The translations under genes and the position numbers were made by a program. From Tetrahymena thermophila SB210 (Eukaryota > Ciliophora > Oligohymenophorea > Hymenostomatida > Tetrahymenidae), in the NCBI RefSeq assembly GCF_000189635.1, contig NW_002476418.1, forward strand, positions 434,001 to 498,000: DNA of 64,000 nucleotides. Direction: 5' to 3'. The notes below the pieces were generated by a model, which did not search any database, was not told the DNA's origin, and saw only the letters and a list, made by a program, of their open reading frames with translations. Below, in pieces: positions 36,460-48,234 of this stretch (its first letter is position 1; each line of letters begins with the position of its first letter).

Positions 36460-39400
36460 ATGGCTGAAGACGAAAAGAGAAAATAATAAAGGAGTATAGT
36501 ATAGTCATAATAGCATCACTCATAACAGTAAACAATGGCGTCTTCACAATAGCAACAACCAAGTCAGGGAATCAATACCTCCCAAAATTAGAATCAATAA
36601 TAAAATTCGCAGTCTCAGGTTTCAAATAGAGTTGAGAATCCACAAGCATCTGATATAGGAAAGTGGTGGCCAGTTTTTGGCAGAAAAAATAGTGGATCTT
36701 CAAGCACATTTTGGTTAAAAAATCCCAAAAAGCTCACATTAGATGAGCTTGATATGGAGTAGGAAGAAAATGTTTTTAGAAGTAAGTTAAATCAGGACGA
36801 TACAGGTACAGGGGACGAAGTTATTTAAAGTATAAACGATGGTCCTTTGAGTGTGACATTAAATCGTATCAGTAAAAAAACAAAGGTATCTAAAGAATAC
36901 CTTTATTCCCTCAAGGGAAAATTTTTGGTTTACTACAAGAACAAAAATGACACTCATTTCAAAGGTTTCATTAAATTAGGTTAGGAAATTGTCATTGAAA
37001 AGAAGAATTTACAAGGTAAAAACGGTGATATTTATTACATTGAATTCCTCAAAGACGGCAACGTCCGTAAATTATACTCAAAAGAGTAAGATGTTGTCAA
37101 TAGGCTTTTCTAAGCGATACGTGGCAAGTGTATTATTTAAAATTTCCGTGATAATTATAAAAAGCTAGAGCCATTGGGTTCCGGTTCTTTTGCAAGCGTA
37201 AAATTCATTTTCTTCATTTCTTTCAAAGCATATTTGTTGTTAATCCTATATTTTGCTATCTATCTATCTATCCTCAAAGCCAATCTTCCAAGTTCATAAT
37301 TTCAAATGTGGCTATCAAAAATGAGCCTGAATAAATAATATAGTTAATAGCGATTATAGTTTAAGCTTAACAGTGAACTTTTATGGTAATAAAAATAATT
37401 TGCGTTTCTACTAAGTCTTCTATAAAAATACACTTTGAATACTACTTTCTATAGTTAAGTCCATTACATGCAAATAGGAGATTGATAATTAAAGACTATG
37501 TAAAAAAGTAATAACACTTATTCAAAATCTAATATAAAAACTCAATTTTCTATTGATTTCTATATTGAGATAAATTATGTAGATAATAGTACAGCTTAAG
37601 AGAAATATTTGAATAGTATTTTTAAATTATTTACTAGGACTTTTAAAAAACATATAAGGTCAAATAAATAAAATAACTAAAAATAGCTGGTATTAATCAG
37701 AAAGGTTCTATCTAAACAAAAACAAAAACAAAAAGAATGAATAAATAAATTATGTGAAAAGATTCATGTAATTTATTATGAATAGAGGAGAGAAAACATA
37801 ATAATAGGACTGCTATAAGTTTGTATTAATATTTAGCTAGATAGATAAACATGATATTATATTAAGAAAGAAGTATTCAAATTATAAAAATCCAAGCTTG
37901 AAAGCAATGATTCGACATTCATGAGGAGGAAAATAAATTTACATAGTTAAATTTCTTAAATTACTAAAGTGAAACAAACAAACAAGCAAAGAAAGAATTT
38001 TTAATTAAAATTAAAAAACTTTTTTATCATAGAAAAAAATAAGAAAAAACACAGAATTTCACTTGTCTGTCTATATTATTTAGTTGTATAGAACAAATCA
38101 TAAAAATTATTAAGAAGAACTTACACAATTAAATATAAGAAAATGAAATACGATTAATAAATGTTAAAATATTTATTTCCTCTCTTAATTTTTTGCTTTT
38201 CTTTATTAAAAGTGTTTGAGTTGTTACAAATGCAAGCAAAAATATGATATAGGAGAGAGAGAACTAACTTGGTTTTGAAGATTTGAGTGAAGGATAAATA
38301 GCAACTCTTTTAAAAAAATATGCGCTTATATTTCAAATATTTTTAGCTTATATAAAAAATATTTAATATTACTAAAAAAAGGTATTTAAGGTGCAGAGAA
38401 TTTAAGATGGAAAAATATTTGCAGCTAAAGTTATTAAAAGAGCGAAGCTTGAAGAAAATAAATACAAAGATAAATTTGTGGTAAAAAATAATATATTTAT
38501 AATAATTTCATTTATTACCCAGCACAATATTGATTAATTCTGATTTTTTTTTTTTTTGCTCAAAAGGCAATGTTGCTCAATGAGTACAGGGTTCTATCAG
38601 AGTCAAAACACAAAAATATTATTTAAATGGAAGAAATATATCAAGACCACGATCAGCTTGTTTACATCATGGAGTTTTTAGTGGGAGGTGAAGTTTATTC
38701 CAGGCTTCGTTAAGTAAAGAGATTCTCAGAAGAAGTAGCAGCTGAAATCTTAAAAAATCTGACTGAAGGTCTACTTCATATTCATAAGTAAATTTTAAAT
38801 ATATAATGATATCTATCAAATAAAATTAAACACCAATATTAATTAGCATTAATCAATCATATTGTTTTTTTAATTTTTATTGGCTAGTATTAAAATCAAA
38901 ATGGATTAAAATTCATATAATCTATTAAATAAAGTTATACTCAAAAACAAATTACATTCTGATTAATCTATCTATGAATTTTAAGCAAATTTATACAAAA
39001 ACAAAAAAGTAAGGTTTTAAAAATAAAGAATGCAACTTTTGTAATTAAATCAAAATTGAGAAATTAATAACAACAAAATATGATAAAATGAGATGCTTTA
39101 AAAAGAAAAAGAAAAAAGTTTAAAAATAATTAAATATTATTAAAACATTTTTTTAGTAAAAAAATAGTGCACAGAGATTTGAAATTAGAAAATATTTTAT
39201 TTGTGAATAAAACTGATAACGATTGTAAACTTATAGATTTTGGATTTGCTGAAAAAATTAATTACGAAAAACTTGAAAGTAGGGCAGGTACGCCAGGATT
39301 TTTACCTCCTGAGCTGTTTAAATTAGGCCCATATACTGAAAAGGGAGACATATTTAGTTTAGGAGTTATACTATATTGTCTTGTTAGTGGTTGCTCTCCT

Positions 39401-40506
39401 TTTAAGGGTAAGACTTATAAAGATGTGCTTGAAAACAATAGGAGATGTGCTATTTCGTATGACTAACCAGTCTGGAATAAAATTTCAGATGAATGCAAGC
39501 ACCTGATCCGCAGAATGGTTGAAGTTGATCCTAAAAAGAGATATGCTTGCAATGATATTTTAAAATCCAAATGGATGAATAAATATTTCCCTAATTCTCC
39601 ATAACATAGTTAAAAATCTTTAACAACAAATAAAACTGGTAAAACAAATAGAAAAAAACACATGAGAGAATCAAGTCTGTCTAAAAACTCAGTAATAAAA
39701 TTATTTCTTTACAAATAAAATAATTCAAGATTTTTTCAATAAAAAATGAATTTTGGAATGATTAACTTCTCTTTTTTTTTAATCGAAAGATTTTTGGAAA
39801 AACAACAAAAAAACTATAAAAAAAAATGCAATTATTTTAATTTAGAATTACATGAAATAGTTAATTAATTTATAATTCATAAATTAATCAATAACAAAAA
39901 AAATATATTTAATTATCTAATTAAAAACATCAATAAATTTTAATGAATAAGTCATCTAATTTGATAAAGAGATAGTTGCTTTTTTTATAAAGAGTTTTTT
40001 TGTGTTTCTTTTAAATTTTTTAAATAATTTATTATGATTAAACCAAATAGCTGCTTGATGACGATCTAAAAAAATCTATTGGAAGCAAAGCTTCAGGAGA
40101 AAGTGTAGAGTTCAATACAAGTACAATAATAAATATGCACAGCGATAATCCAAAGTCGTTTTATAGAAAAAGTATGCGTTCTCTCAAATCAATAAAATCT
40201 TTAAAAAGCCATTTCTCACATAAAACTGTCAAGTCTCATAGCTCTTATTCCTCAACTGATAGTCTGGATGCTCCTTCATCGAATTAAGATTTAAATAAAG
40301 CCCTCTGCGATAATTACAAAGGTAAAAACTTTGATAATAATGTTGCAAAATTTAAAGAAGATATAAATAACTTTTGTGATATCGACGAAGACGAGTCAAG
40401 CAATTTAAATTAAAAAATTTCAAATCTTTTTACGCCCAGTAAGAAATTCATCCATCCACTTACTCTAGCTGCCTCTAAGAAATCAAACTTTTAAAGCATT
40501 TAGTGA
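36460..40506 (+). CDS. PH-domain Ser/Thr protein kinase (CAMK-like)
   Basis: Exons 36460-37197, 38391-38480, 38567-38787, 39157-39691 and 40051-40506 sum to 2040 nt, 679 residues ending in TGA. Residues 1-75 are Gln/Ser-rich. About 120-235 resemble a pleckstrin-homology domain (YLYSLKGKFLVYYKNK; KGFIKLGQEIVIEKK; YIEFLKDGNVRKLYSKEQ), suggesting lipid-directed membrane recruitment. The kinase domain covers about 235-500. It has glycine loop GSGSFASV at 240-247, ATP-binding Lys259 in AAKVIKRAK, catalytic HRDLKLEN with Asp357, metal-binding DFG at 377-379, and activation-segment GTPGFLPPE, where PPE replaces APE. HRDLK and the GTPGF...PPE segment place it among Ser/Thr kinases, nearest the calcium/calmodulin-type branch. 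The C-terminal 180 residues are Ser/Lys-rich and probably regulatory. All catalytic residues are present, so it should be active. Substrates are unknown. Confidence 0.88.
37198..38390 (+). other. 1.2-kb intron splitting the kinase glycine loop
   Basis: The donor is AGC|GTAAAA after GSGSFAS and the acceptor is TTTAAG|GTG before VQRIQDGKIF. Its 1193 bases are many times longer than most introns here. It contains a TCTA tract (37257-37271) and some less AT-rich patches, but I found no exon or RNA gene inside that I can support. Confidence 0.75.
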
Positions 40507-42092
40507 TAATTAATTATCTTCAATTTGATAAGACTTAATTAGCAGCGGGTTAACAAACAAACATAACAAATGCAATCTATAAAAATATCTAAACTATCTT
40601 TTAACCAAAAAGAATGAGGATTTTAGCTATAAATCAATCAAAGTATCAACCAAATAATAAATAAATAATCTCCTTGTATATTAGTTCAAATAATAAACAA
40701 AGTAAATTTAAAAAAGAATAAATAAGTAAATAAATAAATAAATTATTGAGAGAGAGTAAAATTCTATTGCAATTAAACTTATAAAAATTAAATTATTATA
40801 GTAGAGATATACTTAAAAACAATTAACTAACTAACTAAATATTACCTATAAAGCTATGTAACTAACAAAAAAACAATAAAATATAAATAAAATAATAAAT
40901 AAATCGATAAACTTGACAAGTTGAAGTCAATACTGAAAAAAAAATAGAAGTAATTAGTTATTTTAAATTTCGAATTAAAAATCAACACAAATATAAACAA
41001 TCAAAGATAGATAAATTTTCTTAATTTTCTTATTTCTTACAATGTACTCATAAATCAAATAATAAATAAATAAGCAAATAATTATTATTTAACATAATAA
41101 ATAAATAAATGAAAATAATCTTGGAAAACTTTGGCCCTGAAATTATGAAATTAGTTAGATAAATAGCTTACTAACCGTACTTTGTTTACTCGTATATTAA
41201 AAAATTAAATGGTTGTCTTAATTAACTAAGTTCATCTTTATAAATCTTATATGCCAAATTTGCCAAAAATGAATCCAAATAAAACGTAACATTTATTCAT
41301 TTAATAACTCACTCACTCACTGGCTGACTAATAAACTAACTGACTGACTCATTCAATTATTAACAAAAGTGCACTTATTTATTTACTTACTTACTTTATC
41401 ATCTCAAACTTCTTTTTCTCTGAGAATAAATAATAATACATAATTATAAAAATTACTCACTTAATTAGTTTTAGAAAGTAAAATAATAATTATTACGAAT
41501 TTATCTTTAAGTATCCCTCTATCTTTATGCTTTAATTTCAAACTTTACTTAGTATAAAAATCCTCTTCTACATTTGTTTTACCTAACTAATTATATTCAA
41601 TCAAGCAATTATCAAAAAATCCATCATTATATTTATATTACTTTATATAACTAAAATAAGTCAAAGTTTTTTTTATCAAAATTTAAATCAAAAATCAAAT
41701 TAAAATAAACACATTTTAAGATTAAATTATTTATTGTCTTTAAATGAATATTTTAAATATGTAAAAGAATATCTAAATTAATTTTTAAAGTAGAATTTTT
41801 TAAATTCTATATTTTGAATTAAATTTAATCAATAAAAGATTTTCCAATTAAAATGCAGATATTGACTTTAAACTATCGTTCTGTGAATAAAATTTCATTT
41901 AATATATATTAAAAAGTAGATTCGTTAAATGCAATTACAAAAAATGAAATTTTGAAAATAAAAAAATCACTAAAATTAATTAATTAATCTTAATTTAACA
42001 ATAGTTTTGTTTGATTTATGGAAATAAATTAATTTAATAAATATCAAATAAAAATAATATTTTTGCTTGCTTGTTTATTTAATTATTATTAA
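40507..42092. other. convergent intergenic region rich in tetranucleotide tracts
   Basis: Between converging genes. Tracts of AAAT, AACT, CTCA and CTGA are frequent (about 40660-40745, 40820-40840, 41300-41350). No gene or RNA structure seen. It should contain both 3' UTRs. Confidence 0.7.
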
Positions 42093-43618
42093 TCACTATT
42101 GAAGACATTCTTTAATGAAATTTTAAACTGCATCAAAATAAGAAGTCTAATCTCTAGTCCAACTGTTATTATGATCACCGTCAGGGATTATGTGCTATTT
42201 TTATAAATTGATTCGTTTTAAAAAATTAATTCGATTCTAAAAGCTTTCAAAGTTATTTTATAGATTAAATTCTTACTAATTTCTTAAAAGAGACTCTGGT
42301 AGCAGCTTGGTAAAGTCTCTACATTTGAACTGGAGGAACCAATTCATCTAATTCAGACTTGATAAATAACATAGGTTATTTGATTTTTGGAATTCTATCT
42401 ATACTGGGCCAGTAATTTCTTAATACCAAATTTTTCAAAAATTTGACCTTACTGAAAATAACATCAACCATGTCAGAAATAGATGTAAAAGTGTTTTCAA
42501 CTATAACTCCAGCTAGCTAAATAATAAATAAATAAATTATTTATTTAAGTTAAAAAGAATATATGCTTATTATATATTTTACAGGGAATTTCAAAGTAGA
42601 AGCACTGTAAATGGAAACAGCACCTCCCAAAGATCTACCATGTAAAAAGATTTTGTTAGTGTCAATATCAGTTCTACTAAAGACATGAGTTAGTATAGCT
42701 TCTGCATCGATCATTAAACCATCTTCGCTGGGTTCACCTTCACTGTTGCTATATCTATATTATTTTTAAATTTTGTTAAATAGTTCATGTTATATTTTCA
42801 TAAACAATATATTTAAATTAAAACACTCTTAACAAATAAAAAGGAATAATTACCCTCTATATGCAACCAAAACGACATTAACATTAGCTTGATTGTTGTA
42901 TTCTTTCATATAGAAAATTCTAGTACCAATATCTATTATATAGTTTACCTTTTAAAAAACAAATTAAAATAATTTAATGATTAAATACTTCCTGCATTTT
43001 CGTGGAAGTAGACGACGGTGGCAACATTTTTAGAATTAGGTCTTTTTGCAATCCATCTATTAAAGTAAATAATTCATATAAAATGATTAAAATCCTATTA
43101 TTAAAACTTTAATTTGATATATATACCCATGCAAATTAATGTTATCTTTAGTTTTGATGTTGATGTCTTCATAATCAAGTCCACTTTTATTCAAAAAAAA
43201 TAAAATTTATTTATTTATTTTTAAATAAATGTTTATTTTGTTAATGGAGTTAATTAAAATAATTAAAAATTAAACATAAAAATAAGAATAAAAAGGAATA
43301 AATTGATTACATTTATTATGGATTTTACATTCCCAACTAGTTTTGATCTTAAGATTTAGGAAGACCTTGAATAACTTTGTTTATTTTTATTTTTAATGAG
43401 TTTTACTTAAATTTTCAAAAATGGTAGTTTGCAATTTAATTAGCCATGAAATGAAATCTAAATTAAACTGTATTTGTTTATTAATGCAAATTACCAGGAA
43501 TATATAATAGCTTATTTTGGAATTTATAAAGAAGGAATGCTATGACTACTATGAAAGCTGCAAAAAAAAGCCCAAACTTGAATGTAAAATAAGTGATTCC
43601 ACTAATATCTGAAGCCAT
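42093..43618 (-). CDS. ABHD13: BEM46/ABHD13-family alpha/beta hydrolase, membrane anchored
   Basis: Minus-strand gene with about seven exons. Start [15 protein letters not shown] leads into a hydrophobic segment ([16 protein letters not shown], residues 16-31), then KLLYIP, the standard ABHD13 N-terminal layout. The next exons give [31 protein letters not shown] (oxyanion region; the human form is FHGNAGNIG) and [17 protein letters not shown]. The nucleophile elbow is GRSLGG. The acid is in [12 protein letters not shown] and the histidine in [10 protein letters not shown]. All three catalytic residues are therefore present. The intron inside NAG|NIG ends at AATAG before ATATTGG, giving the family-conserved NAGNIG. 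Length (about 340 residues) matches the 337 of human ABHD13. Family members are single-pass membrane serine hydrolases; the ABHD13/BEM46 substrate in ciliates is not known. Confidence 0.88.
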
Positions 43619-44574
43619 CCTAATTTTAATTTTCTTTCTTTTAAAACTTTTTACTTTGAATTAAAATTTGTTTTTAAGATATTTTTGATTTCAATTAATC
43701 AAAAAAACACTGCTCGCTTCTAATTAAAATAGTTAATTAATTATTAAAGTCATAAATAGTCTCCTTTTTTTATTCTTTTTTGATTTATATATCAATGACT
43801 GATGTCTTCTGATATTATGGAGATACAAATAAAATAGTAATACAATAAATACTATTTCAAGTAATAAATCAAAAGCAAAATTTGATCTAAAAAATATATT
43901 TATTTAACTATTTATTAAATAATTGATTAATTTTAAACTAAAAAAAGTAGAGAATAATCTTTATTAAATTTTAGAATTTAAAGACAAAGATTTAATTAAA
44001 AGATTTTTTTACTTTCTCTCTTTCTGTCTTTTCTGATTTGTGAATATTATTTTATTCGTTTTACATTATTAGCAAATCCTTTTATTCATATTTTTTTTAA
44101 CCTCTATCCTACTTTTAGTATTTATATTTTATCTTACATTGATTGTCTTACCCATTTTTTATTATATAATTAAAATATTTGAGTTTACTTTTAAAATTAT
44201 TTATTTATTTGTTGTTCTTTTCAAAAAAATATTAATCATTTGTAAAAAATTAATTTAATTGATTGTGTTTATATCTATTTTATTGATTTATATGTTTATT
44301 GTATTAAATAGAAATTTTTAATATCAAAGCATAGTCATTTTACTTATTTTTGTTTAAAATTACTTTAAATTTAATTATCATTCTTATTTTATATTGATGA
44401 TTTAGTGTGTTAAATAGTGAATTTGTGAGATAAATAGGTATGTAAATATGTATGAAGATTAATTAGTAGGATATTTTGCAAGAAAAGAATAAGTTAAGCA
44501 ACTAAATATGAAGATTTATTTATAAATTTTTACACATTTTTAATAATTAATTAAATTTAGAATATAATAGATTT
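43619..44574. other. spacer between two minus-strand genes
   Basis: A/T-rich spacer with no gene seen. It holds the promoter of the hydrolase gene at the left and the 3' end of the WDR12 transcript at the right. Pyrimidine-rich and TTTAT-type tracts dominate at about 44010-44330. Confidence 0.65.
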
Positions 44575-46395
44575 TCACTCTCCATTGAATAAGTGGGAAA
44601 CAATTTCGTTGTCTGAACCTCCAGAAATGACACTTGCACTGCCTTTAATTTTAAAATAATTGTTTATATTATATTTTTTTATTTATAAAATGAAACTAAA
44701 ATTAAAAATTAAATGATTTACTATTCCAAATACCACTTAAAACTTTATCGTGATGAGTTTTTAATGTAAATAGAGGGAATGTGGATCTCATATCCCAAAT
44801 TTTAACAGTGTGATCATATGAAGTGGTCAAGAATATATTTGAATCTGTTTCTAAACCTTTAATGCTGCTGATCCAGCTTGTATGTGATTTGAATACTTTA
44901 GCAGGAGCTTTATCTCTCAAATCCCAAGACCTTTTTTAAAATTTAAAATTGAGTTTTTTCTATTTATAATTTAAATGAATTACTTAATTGTGTTATCTTC
45001 ATGGCCTGAAAGTATAAAATCTTTAGTGGGGAACATAGCAGTAACAGCTGAATCCTTGCATGTGATATCATTTACTTCAGCTTACTTTGAGGTATCATAT
45101 AATTTTATATGGTGATCATGAGAGCTACTCAATATTCTATCTGAATCTTTCCAATAAACATTGCTAACTCTATCGTGATGAATAGAAATTTTTGTAATTG
45201 GGTCTAATTATTTCTTGCTTAATTTAACTTTTTTTTTGCCAACACCTTCTCCACCAGCCTAAATTTTATTGAATAATTTATTTTTTCTTCATCAAAAAGC
45301 ATTGAAAATAATTTTTAAAATTTCTTTTTTGAATGCTAACTTTTTATTGAGAAATATATAAAATAATCATAAAAAAATTACTGAAGGAGCTTCTTCCAAA
45401 TACTTGTTAGTGAGAGAATAAACGAGAATATCACCTTTATAATTACCAGCACAAACGAGATTGTTTTATAAAATATTTAAATCTAAACATTATAATTAGG
45501 ATTCAGATCCTATGCAATCAGCTATTTCAGTATAACCTATGTTAACTTTGCCTTTTTAAACTTCGTAGCTCAAATTACCAACTCTCATAGTTTCGTCTTC
45601 ACATGCAGTAAATACTAAATATTCGTTTGCAGAGCCACTTAAATAGCTAAATATATTAAGTAGAAATATCACTTAACTAATAAGTTAAAATATAATTAAG
45701 TAATTACTTTTATTAAACACCAATGGCCTTGATGGATGCATCAGTTATTTAATGTCTATAAAGATGCTTTAAATTTTCAGAGTAGACTGAGATGCTTCCA
45801 TTGTAGAGAGAAGCAATAACAGGTTAACACTTTGAAGGCTCAAAAGGCTTCAAAAGAGTGAGACAGCTAACCCAATCTTCTTCTTCGGCCTTTTTATCTT
45901 CTTTAGGAGGCTATAAACTGAAGGTATACCAAATTTCGATAGTTTTTTCGGTCATTAAATCATGCTTCAAAATGTGAGATCTCAAAGTACCTCTAAGGAA
46001 CTCTGATTTAATCATGAATTCAAAACGCATATTTTAAAATTTTGTTGGTTCTTCATCATCGTGTTAAGCTTGAAGCAATTGAACAAGATTCTGTTTAAAT
46101 AAAGATTGAAATATAAATTTAATGTTATGAGTTATAATTTCAAAATAAAAATGTGTTACTTCGTTCAAAGCCTTCTCATTAAGACTTGTTGGCAATTCAA
46201 TAACATCTTCTTCTACTTTGTATTCAGCTGGTAAATGAGTCTTGAAAATACAAAAGATAACACTTTAAATGTTTTCGCTATTTTCAAGATTTTATTTATT
46301 TTCGATTTCCTATTTTTCAATACATCAAGAATGAATTAATGCTACGAAGATGTAAGCTATGTAATTTGATATGAATTAGAATAGGAATTTACCAT
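44575..46395 (-). CDS. WDR12: WDR12/Ytm1, ribosome-biogenesis WD40 protein
   Basis: The N-terminal NLE-type domain is clear: SVIFCIFKTHLPAEYKVEED, IELPTSLNEKALNEV, NLVQLLQAQ, then FEFMIKSEFLRGTLRSH and KTIEIWYT, in the WDR12 order. A WD40 propeller follows with WD-type repeats such as LSSSHDHHIKLYD, FILSGHEDNTIKSWDLRDK, FLTTSYDHTVKIWDMRS and a final SVISGGSDNEIVSHLFNGE before TGA. WDR12/Ytm1 binds BOP1/Erb1 and PES1/Nop7 in the PeBoW complex, and the AAA protein midasin (Rea1) grips its N-terminal domain to drive 60S pre-ribosome maturation in the nucleolus. About seven exons. The start codon sits alone: ATG 46395-46393, intron 46392-46310, then exon 2 46309-46160. The upstream frame of exon 2 has an in-frame TGA and no ATG, which forces this reading. 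The 45660-45720 junction is less certain. Confidence 0.87.
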
Positions 46396-48234
46396 TTCTA
46401 CTTTTGCTAACTTTTTATAAAAAATTTATTTTATTGGTGCTTCTACTATATATACCTACTTTTAGCTCAGATTAATTTTAAGAATAATTAATTACTAATT
46501 TAATTGCTATCAATTCATAATATCTTTAATTAAAAGAATACATTCATTTATTTCTAAAAAAATAATATCAAAAGCAAAGTCATCAATTTTATTATTTTCA
46601 TTTATCAAACTAACAAATAAATAATTCTCATTTATTTTTACAAATAAGCTTTAAGAAAGCAAGCACAAAAAGGTCTTTCATATAAATAAATAAATAGTTC
46701 ATCTTAAAAAAAGCATATCTCTCTCATATTCAATACAAAAATCTTTTTAAATATTTTAAATAATTTATCTAATCTCAACTGTTTTAACAAATATTTATAA
46801 ACAGAAAATATTCTTTTTTATTAAAAGCTTACTAAAATTTTAATAAATTAAATTAATATATTTCTGCAGTTAAAAAAAATAATTTTTATTTTCAAAAAAT
46901 TGAATTTATTTTAATAATTTTAAAATAAAATAAACAAAAAATTTTACAAAAACATTCAAACTAATTTATTAATAATTAGTTAGATTATAGAGATTTTTAA
47001 AAATTAATTTTTTAAAAAAGTTATTTAATAATTTCTTTTTAATATTAAAAATGATTTATTTTGTTAATTTTCCAAATAAAAAATAAAAGTTGATTTGGAT
47101 TTGTTAAAGAATTCTTTTATAAATAACAAAAAATAGCTAAAAAACAATTTAATAAATTTTTAAATTAAAATTAATTCAATTTCTAAAAAATAATAAAAAA
47201 CGCTAAACAAATTTTACAAGATAAATTTTTATGTTTTTATAAAATGTATTTAAAAAAAAATTATTAAAATAATTTGAATGTAAAAACAATCCCTAATTTT
47301 ATTAAATTATTTTTTACTTATTTAATTTTAGAATTGAATACTTAAAATGATTGTTGAATCATAAAAAATCAAAATAAAATGACTAAAAAATATAACATAA
47401 AAAATATTTTCAAGAATTTTATTCAGTGGATAACAAACTAACTAATTAACTAACTAACTCAATAGTTTTTCAAATATCAATAAAACTTTTTTAATTTAAT
47501 TAAAATTTAACTCAAAATATAAATATTGTATTTGAAATTGTTAATGAGAATAATTTCATTTTGTATAAATTTTGAAGCATTTCTTCATTTTTTACTGCAT
47601 TTGATAAAAGTTATTGTAAAATTTTTTATATGTTTTTTAAATATTTAATTTAGAAATATTTTTGCTTTATACTCTTTAAATAAATGACTATTAATGAAGT
47701 ATAATTGCGGGAATTTATTTTTATTTAACTTTTTAAATTTTCTTGCAAGGATAGATAGGTAGCTAGCTAGCTAGTTAGTTTTTAGCTGAAAGAACTATTA
47801 AATAAAAGACTAAGTTAGATAGATACCTTAAAGAAGGAACTATTATTATGAAGGCGAATAAGTTATTAGATTTGATTCTTGAAGATAATATAAAAGATAA
47901 ATATTTTATCTGTCTATCAATAAATATAAATAAATGAATATCTTAATTGTACAGTGTAAAATAGCAAGAAAATTTATTTAAAAATAAAGTAATTTCACTT
48001 AATTAGGATTGAAGCTATTTATTTTGTAGTAAGAAATTATTAATTTATTAATCAAAAAATAGAATCTTTGATATATTTTGAAAATAAATATAAAAAGAGA
48101 CACTCCTAATTTATACAACATAGCAGCTTAAAAATAGGGTTGACAGAGGTCTTAGAATAAATAACTTAATAAAAAAAGCTTAGAAAACAAATTTAAGAAA
48201 CTAAAAAGCAATATAATTAAAACATCTTACTGAA
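46396..48234. other. divergent intergenic region, two promoters, no gene seen
   Basis: A/T-only DNA between WDR12 and RPB2. AACT tracts lie near 47430-47460 and a GCTA/GATA tract near 47755-47785. No coding frame or RNA gene. The last 120 bases look like the RPB2 leader. Confidence 0.65.
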
